From Lysinibacillus xylanilyticus (GTDB lineage: Bacteria; Bacillota; Bacilli; Bacillales_A; Planococcaceae): a DNA stretch of 64,000 bases. Positions 1 to 8,020 of the stretch are shown piece after piece; positions within the stretch are counted from its first letter, which is position 1; the number at the start of each line of letters is the position of its first letter. The notes beneath the pieces were generated by a model. It saw only the letters and a list, made by a program, of their open reading frames with translations, was not told where the DNA came from and searched no databases. The position numbers and the translations under genes are program-made. Where the stretch lies: assembly GCF_001708185.1 (NCBI RefSeq), contig NZ_MDDN01000001.1:682001-746000 (forward strand), read 5' to 3'.

Positions 1-273
1 AATCAGTGTGGACACCGCAATTTTATATGTATAGCTTTGTCCAAAATCTCCTTGGAAGGCGTTAGTTATCCAATGGTAATATTGCACATACCATGGATCA
101 TAAAATCCTGACTGAATTCTCAATTCTTCGATACGTGAAGGGTCTGTTTCTGGTGTAATCAAACCTGTAAATGGATCACCTGGCATTTGCTTCGCCAAAA
201 TAAAGATAATTAGGCTTAGCACAAACATTTGAGGAATCATCAAAAGTGTTCGTCTAACAATTGTTTTCCACAT
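1..273 (-). CDS. Peptide ABC transporter permease, OppB/DppB type (partial, cut by window edge)
   Basis: This is the N-terminal ~91 residues of an inner-membrane permease that would form the translocation channel of an oligopeptide or dipeptide importer. The start reads MWKTIVRRTLLMIPQMFVLS, a first membrane helix typical of OppB-type permeases, followed by the family's PGDPF segment and a long extracytoplasmic loop. The ATG at 271-273 lies 1 bp after the stop of the upstream ATPase gene, with a GGGGGT Shine-Dalgarno in the end of that gene, so translation is probably coupled. The rest of the gene (membrane helices and EAA loop) lies left of the window. Substrate cannot be told from this fragment. 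Confidence 0.85.
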   Translation of the reverse strand, partial: MWKTIVRRTLLMIPQMFVLSLIIFILAKQMPGDPFTGLITPETDPSRIEELRIQSGFYDPWYVQYYHWITNAFQGDFGQSYTYKIAVSTLI

Positions 274-274
274 T

Positions 275-1210
275 TTATATACCCCCTGACATCGCAACCA
301 TATGTGTATCTGAAATGGATTTAAGCGGGTATACTTTTCCATGCTCATCATAATATTGATGTTGCTCTTTTTGATAGTTCTCTTCTACTTTTTGTCGAAT
401 GAGTTTGCGCTCTAAGCGTGACTCTGGTTCAATATTTGGAATAGCAGATAACAGACGTTTTGTATAAACGTGTTGTGGATCCCTATATATATCATGTCTC
501 GTACCTGTTTCTACGAAGCGTCCTTTATACATAATGGATATATGATCGCACATATGTTTTACAACACCTAAATCATGTGAAATAAATAAATAAGTAAGAC
601 CATATTCAGTTTGAATATCTTTCATAAAGTTTAACACCTGTGCTTGTACGGATAAATCCAGCGCAGATACAGGTTCATCAGCTATAATCATTTTGGGATT
701 ACAAGCAACAGCTCGCGCGATTCCTAGACGTTGTTTTTGACCACCAGAAAATTCATGCGGATATTTTAACAATACATCTTCAGACATCCCTACAATTGCT
801 AGTAACTCTTTGATGCGCTTACGCTCCTCTTGATCACTAAGCTTCATAAAATTCCGAATAGGCTCTGCTAAAATGTCTAGTACCCGTTTTCTAGGATTCA
901 TACTTGAATGAGAATCTTGGAAAATCATTTGAATGTCTTTGTTATAAGCTGAATTACGATTTCTGCGTTGGTTTGTTACATCCTCACCTTCGTAGAAAAT
1001 TTGGCCTGAAGTGATTTTTTCTAAACCAATAATGGCCTTTCCTGTAGTAGATTTTCCTGATCCTGATTCTCCTACTAAACCATATGTTTTTCCTTTTTCA
1101 AACTCCATTGTGACGCCATCAACCGCATATACCTTATCGATTACTGTATTAAAAAAGCCGCCTCGAATTGGGTAATGAACGTTTAAATCATTAATTTGCA
1201 TAAAGCTCAT
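275..1210 (-). CDS. Peptide ABC transporter ATP-binding protein, OppF/AppF type
   Basis: Cytoplasmic ATPase (311 aa) that powers peptide uptake with its partner ATPase encoded just upstream. Visible motifs: Walker A GESGSGKST (about residues 47-55), Q-loop FQDS (97-100), ABC signature FSGGQ (154-158), Walker B IIADEP (175-180) and the H-loop histidine in ISHDLG (about 212). Length fits OppF proteins, which lack the long cysteine-containing tail of OppD. The start ATG overlaps the stop of the upstream gene (ATGA arrangement) behind an AAGGAGG ribosome site. The order D-F-B matches app/opp operons of Bacillales; the solute-binding protein must lie outside the window. Confidence 0.93.
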   Translation of the reverse strand: MSFMQINDLNVHYPIRGGFFNTVIDKVYAVDGVTMEFEKGKTYGLVGESGSGKSTTGKAIIGLEKITSGQIFYEGEDVTNQRRNRNSAYNKDIQMIFQDSHSSMNPRKRVLDILAEPIRNFMKLSDQEERKRIKELLAIVGMSEDVLLKYPHEFSGGQKQRLGIARAVACNPKMIIADEPVSALDLSVQAQVLNFMKDIQTEYGLTYLFISHDLGVVKHMCDHISIMYKGRFVETGTRHDIYRDPQHVYTKRLLSAIPNIEPESRLERKLIRQKVEENYQKEQHQYYDEHGKVYPLKSISDTHMVAMSGGI

Positions 1211-2220
1211 ACAGCCCCGCCTCCTTCTTCACCTTCTAAATGAAAGTGTTTCCAGCAGGTACATCTAACAAAATGACCTGGTGCAATTTCATGTAATTGT
1301 GGTTTTCTTTCATGTGCAGATGCATCTATCCACGGTATTCGTGCTGAAAATCGGCAGCCTTCTCGAGGCAAATTCTTCAGCGATGGCACCATACCTTGAA
1401 TAACTTCAAGTCTTTCATTTTCACTATGTGTTTGTGGAATAGAATTCAATAGAGAACGAGTATAAGGATGTTTAGCATTTTTAAATAATTCCTGAACAGG
1501 TGCTTCTTCTACTACTTCACCCGCATACATTACTGCAACTCGATCAGCCATTTCTGCCACCACGCCTAAATCATGGGTGATTAAGATAATACCTGTTTCA
1601 GTTTCTGACTGTAGTGCTTTTAATAAATCAAGTATTTGAGCTTGGATCGTCACATCTAAAGCTGTTGTCGGTTCATCTGCAATTAAAATAGATGGTTTAC
1701 ATGACAAGGCAATGGCAATCATGACACGCTGACGCATCCCCCCAGACAATTGATGAGGGAATTGTCTTGCCACACGCTCTGGATTAGAAATGCCTACCTG
1801 ATTCAACAATTCTAATACTCTCTCCGCGCGCTGTTGCTTTGAGAGCTTTGTATGATATACCAGCCCCTCTGCAATCTGTTCTCCTATCCGCATTAACGGA
1901 TTGAGAGCTGAAAGAGGATCCTGAAAAATAAAACCAATATCATTACCTCGTAATCTATTAAATTGCTGCTCATTTAATTGCGTTAAATTTTGATTATTAT
2001 AATGAATTTCCCCTGTAACCTTTGTGTTAACTTCATTGTGCAGGCCTACAATAGTAGTTGCTAATGTACTTTTACCACAACCAGATTCTCCAACGATTGC
2101 TAATACTTCATTCTTTTTAAGCGAAAGCGAGACATCCTCTACAGCAGCGTGGTAAGTTTCTTTAATGCGAAAACTTGTAGTTAAATTTCTAATTGTTAGT
2201 AGGTCATTTGCTGTATTCAA
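1207..2220 (-). CDS. Peptide ABC transporter ATP-binding protein, OppD/AppD type
   Basis: Second ATPase (337 aa) of the peptide importer. Walker A GESGCGKST (about 44-52), signature LSGGM, Walker B ILIADEP and ITHDLG H-loop are all present. The C-terminal oligopeptide-transporter tail is present (GCRFSARIPW ... VRCTCWKH), but one cysteine that is usual in this tail (the RC after the FxxR turn) is replaced by isoleucine, so any metal cluster there may be absent. The start is a TTG at 2218-2220, chosen because a strong GGGAGGGGAG site lies 5 nt upstream. It is the first gene of the visible operon; a long AT-rich gap lies upstream. Confidence 0.92.
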   Translation of the reverse strand: MNTANDLLTIRNLTTSFRIKETYHAAVEDVSLSLKKNEVLAIVGESGCGKSTLATTIVGLHNEVNTKVTGEIHYNNQNLTQLNEQQFNRLRGNDIGFIFQDPLSALNPLMRIGEQIAEGLVYHTKLSKQQRAERVLELLNQVGISNPERVARQFPHQLSGGMRQRVMIAIALSCKPSILIADEPTTALDVTIQAQILDLLKALQSETETGIILITHDLGVVAEMADRVAVMYAGEVVEEAPVQELFKNAKHPYTRSLLNSIPQTHSENERLEVIQGMVPSLKNLPREGCRFSARIPWIDASAHERKPQLHEIAPGHFVRCTCWKHFHLEGEEGGGAV

Positions 2221-2934
2221 ACAATCTCCCCTCCCATATTCAATATTCTGAAAAATGATTTCACTTGGCTATAAATTTATTTCAGAATTATATTCTTTGA
2301 ACTATTCTTTACACCTCCATTTATATTTGTAAACACCCTTAATATTTTTTTACTTCTTCAGACAACAAAATCCGATGCAGGAATTATCTGAAAATTAAAT
2401 GTAACATTATTTTATCTAGAAATAATACATTAAATCAAGTAGTTTTTTTGAAATATTATAAATATATAAACAAATCAAGTCCTTACATCTTTATCAAATA
2501 ATTTTACAAGTTTAATTTTTTCTTTACATGATTATTTGCTTCTTTTTTAATCTATTAACTAAACTCCTCGATTTTTATTATCCAAATATAATTTTCTTTC
2601 ACAAAAAATGTTTTCTTTATTTGTAAAAATACACTTTAATTTTTGATTAATTCTATTTAACAGTAAAAAGTTATCAATTCTTATTCCCATATATATTTCC
2701 AATTAAGTTATTTCCGTTTTAATATATAGTTTTCTCATTTAAAGCGTTAAAAACTACAAATCATTATTGCTATACTTAAGAGAGTAATTTTTGGATATCT
2801 TCTTCCTATCCACTTACGTACTTCTTGATTACACTTAATTATATTTTTTCTAAAAAAAAATTAACTTTATAAATAATATATGTAGAATTAAAGGAAAAAT
2901 ATGATAAAAGTTCGAATAAAAGCATCATAATCAA
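2221..2934. other. AT-rich intergenic spacer without recognised genes
   Basis: About 710 bp of very AT-rich DNA between the peptide transporter operon and the MBL-fold gene. Stop codons are frequent in all frames and I see no conserved ORF. A TTCTGAAA/TTTCAGAA inverted pair near 2247-2290 and a TATAAT-like box on the minus strand near 2290 could belong to the promoter of the transporter operon, but no good -35 element is visible. Confidence 0.6.
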
Positions 2935-3066
2935 TTATACTTCGGCATAATTGCGTCCGGAATTGGCTTTGTGCTAGCGGCAGCGGCAGATGTTTTTTGC
3001 GCGAAAGCGAAGCGTCAGCGGCAAGTGTTTTTTGCCGAAAGCGAAGCGTCAGCGCAGATGTTTTTC
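2935..3066. repeat. Dispersed-repeat fragments (family A then family B)
   Basis: 2935-2975 carries a diverged family A head (palindrome around TTCGGCATAATTG followed by GCGTCCGGAAT). 2975-3066 carries two copies of the family B inner motif GCGAAAGCGAAGCGTCAGCG, separated by TTTTTTGC. Both motifs recur in other gaps of this window. The fragment ends directly upstream of the TATAAT box (3072-3077) of the MBL gene. Confidence 0.7.
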
Positions 3067-3108
3067 GAAGTTATAATAGATTAATTAATTTAAAGGGGCG
3101 TATATTTA

Positions 3109-3330
3109 ATGGTTATTATTAAGGATTCTTGGTTTACAGTAGAAGAAATTAATGAAGAAACGTTTGCAATAAGTGAATATGGACATTGGGAAAAAGTTCA
3201 TTCATTTTTACTGATCGGGACGGATAAAGCTGTTTTAATTGATACTGGTTTAGGCATCGATAACATTGAAAGAATATGTAATCAACTAACATCTTTACCT
3301 ATTACGGTCCTCACTACCCATGTTCATTGG
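3109..3330 (+). CDS. MBL-fold metallo-hydrolase, 5' part (exon 1), interrupted by the IStron
   Basis: First 74 codons of a metallo-beta-lactamase-fold hydrolase: strands TDKAVLIDTGLG and the start of the zinc motif, TTHVHW. The next residues of the HxHxDH motif (DH) are found only at 5328, after a ~2.0 kb insertion. Unspliced, the frame reads 8 more codons and stops at 3355-3357. Joining 3109-3330 to 5328-5894 gives an unbroken 262-residue protein with every usual metal ligand. An AAAGGGGCG ribosome site precedes the ATG. Family substrates vary widely (thioesters, lactones, nucleotides), so function is not assigned. Either the gene is rescued by group I intron splicing or it is dead. Confidence 0.85.
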
Positions 3331-3830
3331 GTAACTAAACTGTTACAACAAATTTAGACAAAACTATACAAACCTGTATAGAAGTATAGATTTATAACAG
3401 AATACCCTTCGTATCAAGCGATTGGTGCGAACTCCACGTTAATTGCTTTTAACTCCTAAAGCCTTGTGACCAAAGCGGAGCTGGAAACGGCAGACGTAAC
3501 GGTGCGAAAGCAGAAAAAACAACAAGGATGGCATAAGCTGAAAAAAATTACTCAGTGTCCGTAAAGGATCATCGTGACAACGGAAAACGGTAGCGCTAAG
3601 TGCTTTGGTAATGGATGTTTAGCAGCGAACTCCTAAATCTCTAATGAGACAAGGAAGACGTTCAACGACTATCTCCTTGAGGGAGAGTAAAACCGCAAGC
3701 GAATGGCGGAAGAAAAATGTGGCTCTTATTAAAAGATAAGATGAAGATATAGTCTGCGCTTATGTGAAAGCATAAGAGGTCTACTCGTGAGAGAAAGACT
3801 GCATGAAGGGTTGCGCCTTCGTGTGAACAA
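3331..3830 (+). ncRNA. Group I self-splicing intron catalytic core
   Basis: The P7 helix can be read directly: GACTAT at 3667-3672 (within TTCAACGACTAT, an R-type element) pairs perfectly with ATAGTC at 3749-3754 (within AAGATATAGTC, a classical S-type element). Between them lies a P8-like CCGC/GCGG hairpin. After S come P9-type hairpins (CTTATG/CATAAG at 3759-3776; TGAAGG/CCTTCG near 3804-3821). At the 5' end GGGTA (3329-3333) can pair with TACCC (3403-3407) as a P1 candidate, and CTATACA/TGTATAG (3364-3381) forms a strong hairpin in between. The 3' splice site would be the element's right end near 5327. No ORF lies in this part. Subgroup is not assigned. Confidence 0.85.
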
Positions 3831-3917
3831 GAAAAATAGATACAAATTTAAAAAATGTTAACAACCTCTCTAAATAGGGTAAAGTGATTTTATCATATTG
3901 AAAGGGAGGTGGTACGC

Positions 3918-5120
3918 ATGGAATTAATGTCCATTGGAAAATTTGCTAAACGTGTTGGTGTAAATGTTGTCACGCTAGGGACAAAGATCAGACTAAAACC
4001 AACTAAAGAACAAGAGGTTTTGTTTTGGAAGTCTGCGGGGACTGCGAGATGGGCTTACAATTATTTCTTGGCTGAAAGCGAACGTATTTATAACGACGAG
4101 AAGCGTACAGTCAAAGAGGGCGAAGTTCGTAAGAAAATCAATAACGAGCTGAAACCAACAACGCATAAATGGCTGAAGGAAGTCGGAAGCAATGTGATGA
4201 AACAGGCGGTGAAAGATGCCGATATTGCTAGAAAGCGTTGGTTCGAAGGCATGACTGAAAAGCCAAGGTTCAAAAGCAGACGAAGAAGTAAAGTTAGTTT
4301 TTATGTAAATTACGAAAGTTTAAAACGAACAAATGAAGGTTTTAGAGGAGAAAAGATTGGTAGTGTAAAAACTTGCAATGCGCTTCCTAAGCTTAAAAAA
4401 AGTCATAAATATTCGAATCCACGCATTTCGTTTGACGGACGAAACTGGTTCTTATCCATTGGGTTTGAGCAAGAATTTGAGCCATATGATTTGACCGACG
4501 AAAGTTTAGGAATTGATGTGGGTATCGAAAAATTGGCAGTTTGTTCTGATGGTGAGTTCAAAAAGAACATTAACAAAACCAAAGAAGTCAAACGATTAGA
4601 GCAAAAGTTGAAGCGAGAACAACGACAACTAGCTCGTAAGCTTGAAGCCAACACGAAAGAGTATACTAAAAAACGAAAGCCAATCTATAAAATACCTTTA
4701 AAGAATATGAAAAATATTCAAAAACAAAACACTGAAATTCGTAATTTATATAAGCGACTTAACGACATCCGAACAAATCATTTACATCAGTGTTCTAATG
4801 AGATCGTGAAAACCAAGCCATCTCGTATTGTAATGGAACATTTAAATGTAAAAGGTATGATGAAAAACAAACATCTGGCGAAGGCGGTAGCCGGGCAGAA
4901 GTTATATGAATTCAAACGGCAAATTCAATACAAATGTAAAAAATACGGAATTGAATTTATTGAAGCCGACAGATGGTTTCCATCATCAAAAACTTGTTCT
5001 TCTTGTGGACAAGTCAAATCAGATTTGAGACTGAAAGACAGATTATTTATCTGCTCTTGCGGATTAAAGATGGATAGAGATTTGAACGCAAGCATTAACT
5101 TAGCAAATTATTCAATCTAA
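3918..5120 (+). CDS. tnpB: TnpA(start)-TnpB fusion; RNA-guided TnpB nuclease of IS607 type
   Basis: About 400 residues. The first ~20 (MELMSIGKFAKRVGVNVVTL) are the MerR-like helix-turn-helix start of an IS607 TnpA serine recombinase; the frame then passes straight into TnpB (IRLKPTKEQEVLFWKS). The recombinase catalytic domain is gone. TnpB looks whole: RuvC aspartate in LGIDVGIEKLAV, glutamate in RIVMEHLNVKG, a CSSC...CSC zinc ribbon, and the last aspartate in DRDLNASINL. The ATG at 3918 is chosen for the GGGAGG site at 3904-3909. TnpB proteins cut DNA guided by an RNA made from the element's right end, favouring element retention. The short HTH stub is probably too small to bind DNA by itself. 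Confidence 0.9.
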   Translation: MELMSIGKFAKRVGVNVVTLGTKIRLKPTKEQEVLFWKSAGTARWAYNYFLAESERIYNDEKRTVKEGEVRKKINNELKPTTHKWLKEVGSNVMKQAVKDADIARKRWFEGMTEKPRFKSRRRSKVSFYVNYESLKRTNEGFRGEKIGSVKTCNALPKLKKSHKYSNPRISFDGRNWFLSIGFEQEFEPYDLTDESLGIDVGIEKLAVCSDGEFKKNINKTKEVKRLEQKLKREQRQLARKLEANTKEYTKKRKPIYKIPLKNMKNIQKQNTEIRNLYKRLNDIRTNHLHQCSNEIVKTKPSRIVMEHLNVKGMMKNKHLAKAVAGQKLYEFKRQIQYKCKKYGIEFIEADRWFPSSKTCSSCGQVKSDLRLKDRLFICSCGLKMDRDLNASINLANYSI

Positions 5121-5347
5121 GAAGCTTAACTGAAACTAAGCCTTAGATGTGTACGCAACGATACTGCGGAATTTAAGCCTTTGGAGAGTCATACAAAATG
5201 GTAGTAGCGTTTTGCGAAACCAGACTCGGAGAATAAGGAAGACACAAATACGAAAGTCGGAAGATATAAGTTGTGTCACAGTAGAGATGTCTACATTTTT
5301 TAAGAAATGTATATGTTTTTCGTATCGGACCATATTGGTAGTCATAG
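5121..5347 (+). ncRNA. Candidate right-end guide RNA (omega/reRNA) of TnpB
   Basis: The ~207 nt between the tnpB stop and the right end hold no conserved ORF but several short hairpin-forming pairs, as expected for the scaffold of a TnpB guide RNA. In TnpB systems the RNA runs through the 3' end of tnpB and the right end and takes the flanking DNA as guide; here the guide would start ACCATATTGGTAGTC at 5329, i.e. the MBL gene's 3' exon. This is inferred from position only. Confidence 0.45.
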
Positions 5348-5894
5348 ACAATTTGAGCATATTTACGTACACAAGGAAGAGGCTGATTGGCTAGTAAATG
5401 GCATTAAAAAGTTATCGATTGAACAGATCAGAAAAGACGTCAGTCGTGATATCACGATACCTACGCCCAAAACGTTTAATCCTGAAACATATAAACCTTT
5501 CCAAGGACAGCCCTCTGGTGTTTTAGAGGATGGAGATATTATCGATATCGGAAATAGAAAATTGACTATACTGCATACACCTGGCCATTCACCAGGGCAT
5601 ATATCTATTTTAGATCATAACAACGGTTATTTATTTACTGGTGATTTACTGTATGATAAAACGCCAATTTATGCTTTTTTCCCTACAACAAATCCAGTAG
5701 ATTTAGTAGATTCCTTAGAGAAGATAGCGAACTTACCTAATATTACGAAGATTTTCGGGTCTCATAATACATTGGGGCTTGATTCTTCTATTTTAATAGA
5801 AGTAAAACAGGCAGTTACTACGTTGAGAGAAGAGGATCTTGTAAAATTCGGTACGGGAATCCATCATTTTAACGGTTTCAGTGTTCAATTTTAA
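5328..5894 (+). CDS. MBL-fold metallo-hydrolase, 3' part (exon 2)
   Basis: 188 codons completing the hydrolase begun at 3109. It opens with DHIGSH, the rest of the HxHxDH zinc motif, and has the other ligands in order: histidine in TPGHSPGH, bridging aspartate in FTGDLLYD, and the last histidine in IFGSHN. No frameshift or stop is seen, so selection may still act on it, in line with RNA-level repair by the intron. A longer open frame starting at 5307 uses intron bases and is not thought to be a real start. A weak GGCA/TGCC hairpin followed by an A-rich run lies near 5954-5990. Confidence 0.85.
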   Translation, partial: DHIGSHRQFEHIYVHKEEADWLVNGIKKLSIEQIRKDVSRDITIPTPKTFNPETYKPFQGQPSGVLEDGDIIDIGNRKLTILHTPGHSPGHISILDHNNGYLFTGDLLYDKTPIYAFFPTTNPVDLVDSLEKIANLPNITKIFGSHNTLGLDSSILIEVKQAVTTLREEDLVKFGTGIHHFNGFSVQF

Positions 5895-6059
5895 TCGAGT
5901 AGGAGGAGGTGGATTTGCTCATTAACTAGAAACGTAAAAATATACGTTATAGAAGGCACATGCGGAAATGCCTATATTGTTAAAAAAAAGAAAACAATTT
6001 ATCATAAAAATATGAAAGTACAACTTCCTCTTATGAAAATTATATTTAAGAAAGAATAG

Positions 6060-7604
6060 GTGAAAATGCATCATATGAAAAACCGCGTTGTCCAATTACT
6101 ATTTTTATTTACAATTGCAGCAATTATGCTCATATTCTTAAATAAGTCTATCATTCCCTTATCTACCTTAATCGGCTTATTATGGCCCATCACACTTATA
6201 GGGATTGCTTTCGTTATTTTTATTGAAAACCGTTCTCCGCAAAGTACATTAGCTTGGCTTTTAGTTTTAGCTATTCTCCCTGGTATTGGTGTATTTATGT
6301 ACTTACTTTTCGGAAGAAGTCACTGGAGAAGAAGGAAGCATTTACATCGTTCAGAAGAAAGGAGAATAATATTTCGTGAGATTTTAGAAGGGAAAAGTTT
6401 TAATTTAGAAAACTCCCCTCCTTTAAATGAACGATCCACCTATTTGACTCAAGTTATACAAAAATTTGGTGGTGGTCCTGCTGCTAATGAAACTACAACA
6501 AAGCTCTTAACAAACGGTGATGAAACATTTACTGAAATCATACAAGCGATTGAAAATGCTACACATCATATTCATATTCAATACTATATTTATCGATCAG
6601 ATGAAATCGGCACAGAAATTCGAGATGCCTTAATAAGGAAAGCAAAATCTGGCGTGATCATACGCTTTCTTTACGATGGACTCGGAAGTAATAAATTACG
6701 GAAGAGTTTCTTACAACCAATGAAAGAAGCAGGGATTGAAGTAATCGAATTTGATTCTATACTTTCACCTTGGCTATTAGAAACCGTCAATTATCGTAAT
6801 CACCGTAAGATTGTTATTGTAGATGGGACAATCGGTTTTACAGGTGGACTCAATGTCGGGGATGAATATCTTGGTCGTTCGAAGAAGTTTCCTATTTGGC
6901 GTGATAGTCATTTAAAAATAGAAGGAAAAGCATTATATAAACTACAGGCCATTTTCCTAGAAGATTTTCTTTATGCCACTAACAGTTTAAATGCTTACTC
7001 TTGGAATCAATTTATGGATAGAGCATACTTTCCAAGTCAAGGAATTCATCAGGCGCAAGGTGCCGTTCAAATCATTGCAAGTGGACCTAGCTCAGATGAT
7101 ACAAGTATTCGAAATGCTCTATTGAAAATTATGGGCTCTGCCAAAAAGTCAATTTGGATTGCCACTCCATACTTCATTCCTGATCAGGAAACATTAACAT
7201 TATTACGTTTGAGTGCACTTTCCGGAGTAGATGTTCGAATTTTATATCCGGGAAAAGGCGATAGCGTCATTAGTGATCAAGCATCCCAATCATACTTTAC
7301 ACCACTTCTAAAAGCGGGAGTCTCCATTTACAGCTATAAAGATGGCTTTATGCACGCTAAGATTGTACTTGTTGATGATGAAGTTGCAACAATTGGTACA
7401 GCAAATATGGATATTCGTAGTTTTGAACTTAATTATGAGATCATTGCGGTCCTATATGAATCTATAACGGTTCTAGATATAAAAAATGATTTTGAACAAG
7501 ATTTTAAAGACTCCATAGAAATTACATGGGCGTCATTTCAAAAGCGAAGTATTCAAAAACGCATGCTCGAATCTCTTATGCGACTCATTTCTCCCCTACT
7601 TTAA
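6060..7604 (+). CDS. cls: Cardiolipin synthase (phospholipase D superfamily)
   Basis: Membrane enzyme (514 aa) that joins two phosphatidylglycerol molecules to cardiolipin and glycerol. It has two N-terminal membrane helices (about residues 8-30 and 38-55, with the usual NRSPQSTLAWLL and a charged GRSHWRRRKH after the second), then two PLD domains with catalytic HKD motifs: HRKIVIVDG (about residue 248) and HAKIVLVDD (about 430). Length is normal. Start is unsure: GTG at 6060, ATG at 6066 or ATG at 6075, with only weak ribosome-site matches. It stands alone between the MBL gene and the pyr operon and ends at a strong terminator. It could be one of several cls paralogues. Confidence 0.93.
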   Translation: MKMHHMKNRVVQLLFLFTIAAIMLIFLNKSIIPLSTLIGLLWPITLIGIAFVIFIENRSPQSTLAWLLVLAILPGIGVFMYLLFGRSHWRRRKHLHRSEERRIIFREILEGKSFNLENSPPLNERSTYLTQVIQKFGGGPAANETTTKLLTNGDETFTEIIQAIENATHHIHIQYYIYRSDEIGTEIRDALIRKAKSGVIIRFLYDGLGSNKLRKSFLQPMKEAGIEVIEFDSILSPWLLETVNYRNHRKIVIVDGTIGFTGGLNVGDEYLGRSKKFPIWRDSHLKIEGKALYKLQAIFLEDFLYATNSLNAYSWNQFMDRAYFPSQGIHQAQGAVQIIASGPSSDDTSIRNALLKIMGSAKKSIWIATPYFIPDQETLTLLRLSALSGVDVRILYPGKGDSVISDQASQSYFTPLLKAGVSIYSYKDGFMHAKIVLVDDEVATIGTANMDIRSFELNYEIIAVLYESITVLDIKNDFEQDFKDSIEITWASFQKRSIQKRMLESLMRLISPLL

Positions 7605-7606
7605 GT

Positions 7607-7672
7607 TAATCAATTATGCCTCGGCATAATAGCGTAAGGAGGTTTTAACTTCTTTCAGCAGAAGTTAAAAAA
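7607..7672. repeat. Family A dispersed repeat, short form
   Basis: Starts with the hairpin AATTATGCCTCGGCATAAT, then skips to the element's tail, where AACTTCT/AGAAGTT form a second hairpin. The long middle hairpins seen at 33068 and 37951 are absent. It begins at the stop of cls. Confidence 0.75.
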
Positions 7673-7724
7673 ATATAAAAGACTGTAAACATACCTGATA
7701 TTGTTTGGGTATGTTTACAGTCTT
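7670..7724. terminator. Bidirectional Rho-independent terminator after cls
   Basis: Perfect 15-bp stem GACTGTAAACATACC (7681-7695) with its complement at 7708-7722 and an 11-nt loop. There is an A-run on the left side; the right side has only TT then AAGTAG, so the uridine tract is better on the minus strand than on the plus strand. Confidence 0.8.
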
Positions 7725-7819
7725 AAGTAGTCAAGGATATATTTTTCAATGTTGATGCGCTTGAAATGAGGATGATTTACATTCCAGCCCCCTACCGCTT
7801 TACTACAGGTGCGATTCAT

Positions 7820-7920
7820 GATGCTATTGGCGGTTCTCGAAATTTTATCAGCGATTCTCGGCATTTTATCAGCGGTTGGCATTTTGGAGCGCCCAGTCGG
7901 AACGGAAATCAACCCCTCGT
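7820..7920. repeat. 21-bp periodic units joined to a family B repeat fragment
   Basis: TTTATCAGCG units start at 7844 and 7865, exactly 21 bp apart. The segment then continues into GCGCCCAGTCGGAACGGAAA (about 7890-7909), the reverse complement of the end of the family B repeat seen at 33366. A short plus-strand ORF over this region has no support. Confidence 0.6.
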
Positions 7921-7982
7921 TTTGCCTGAAGAGGCCATGCTTTATTTATTTTGACGCAATAGTTTTAAGCAAATGAAAAGAT

Positions 7983-8010
7983 GGTATGAGAAATTTTCAT
8001 ACCACCCTTT
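7983..8010 (-). terminator. Terminator of the pyr operon
   Basis: GGTATGA (7983-7989) pairs with TCATACC (7997-8003). On the minus strand the stem is followed, after AT, by a short uridine-rich stretch (CTTTTC). It lies ~20 bp downstream of the pyrE stop. Confidence 0.65.
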
Positions 8011-8020
8011 TTTAAATCAA

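Larger units (their letters stand above)
3331..5327 (+). mobile_element. IStron: group I intron plus IS607-type insertion unit (1,997 bp)
   Basis: An insertion flanked by GG on both sides (3330-3331 and 5327-5328), inside the target CATTGGGACC; GG is the known core of IS607 serine-recombinase insertion. The left ~500 nt has a group I intron core, the centre carries a tnpA/tnpB fusion, and the right ~200 nt is structured and non-coding. IStrons of this design are known from Clostridium difficile (CdISt1) and the Bacillus cereus group. The exact end can be placed one or two bases either way because of the repeated G. With tnpA lost, this copy should not move by itself. Confidence 0.88.

Noticed and set aside
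5307-5327. Possible independent start of the MBL 3' part at 5307
   Set aside because: It would use intron bases and lacks the first half of the zinc motif; an active enzyme could not result.
5136-5394. Short ORFs on both strands in the right end of the IStron
   Set aside because: No similarity or ribosome site; the region fits non-coding right-end RNA better.
7766-7954. Plus-strand 62-residue ORF after cls
   Set aside because: Covers repeat sequence and a family B fragment; no ribosome site or similarity.
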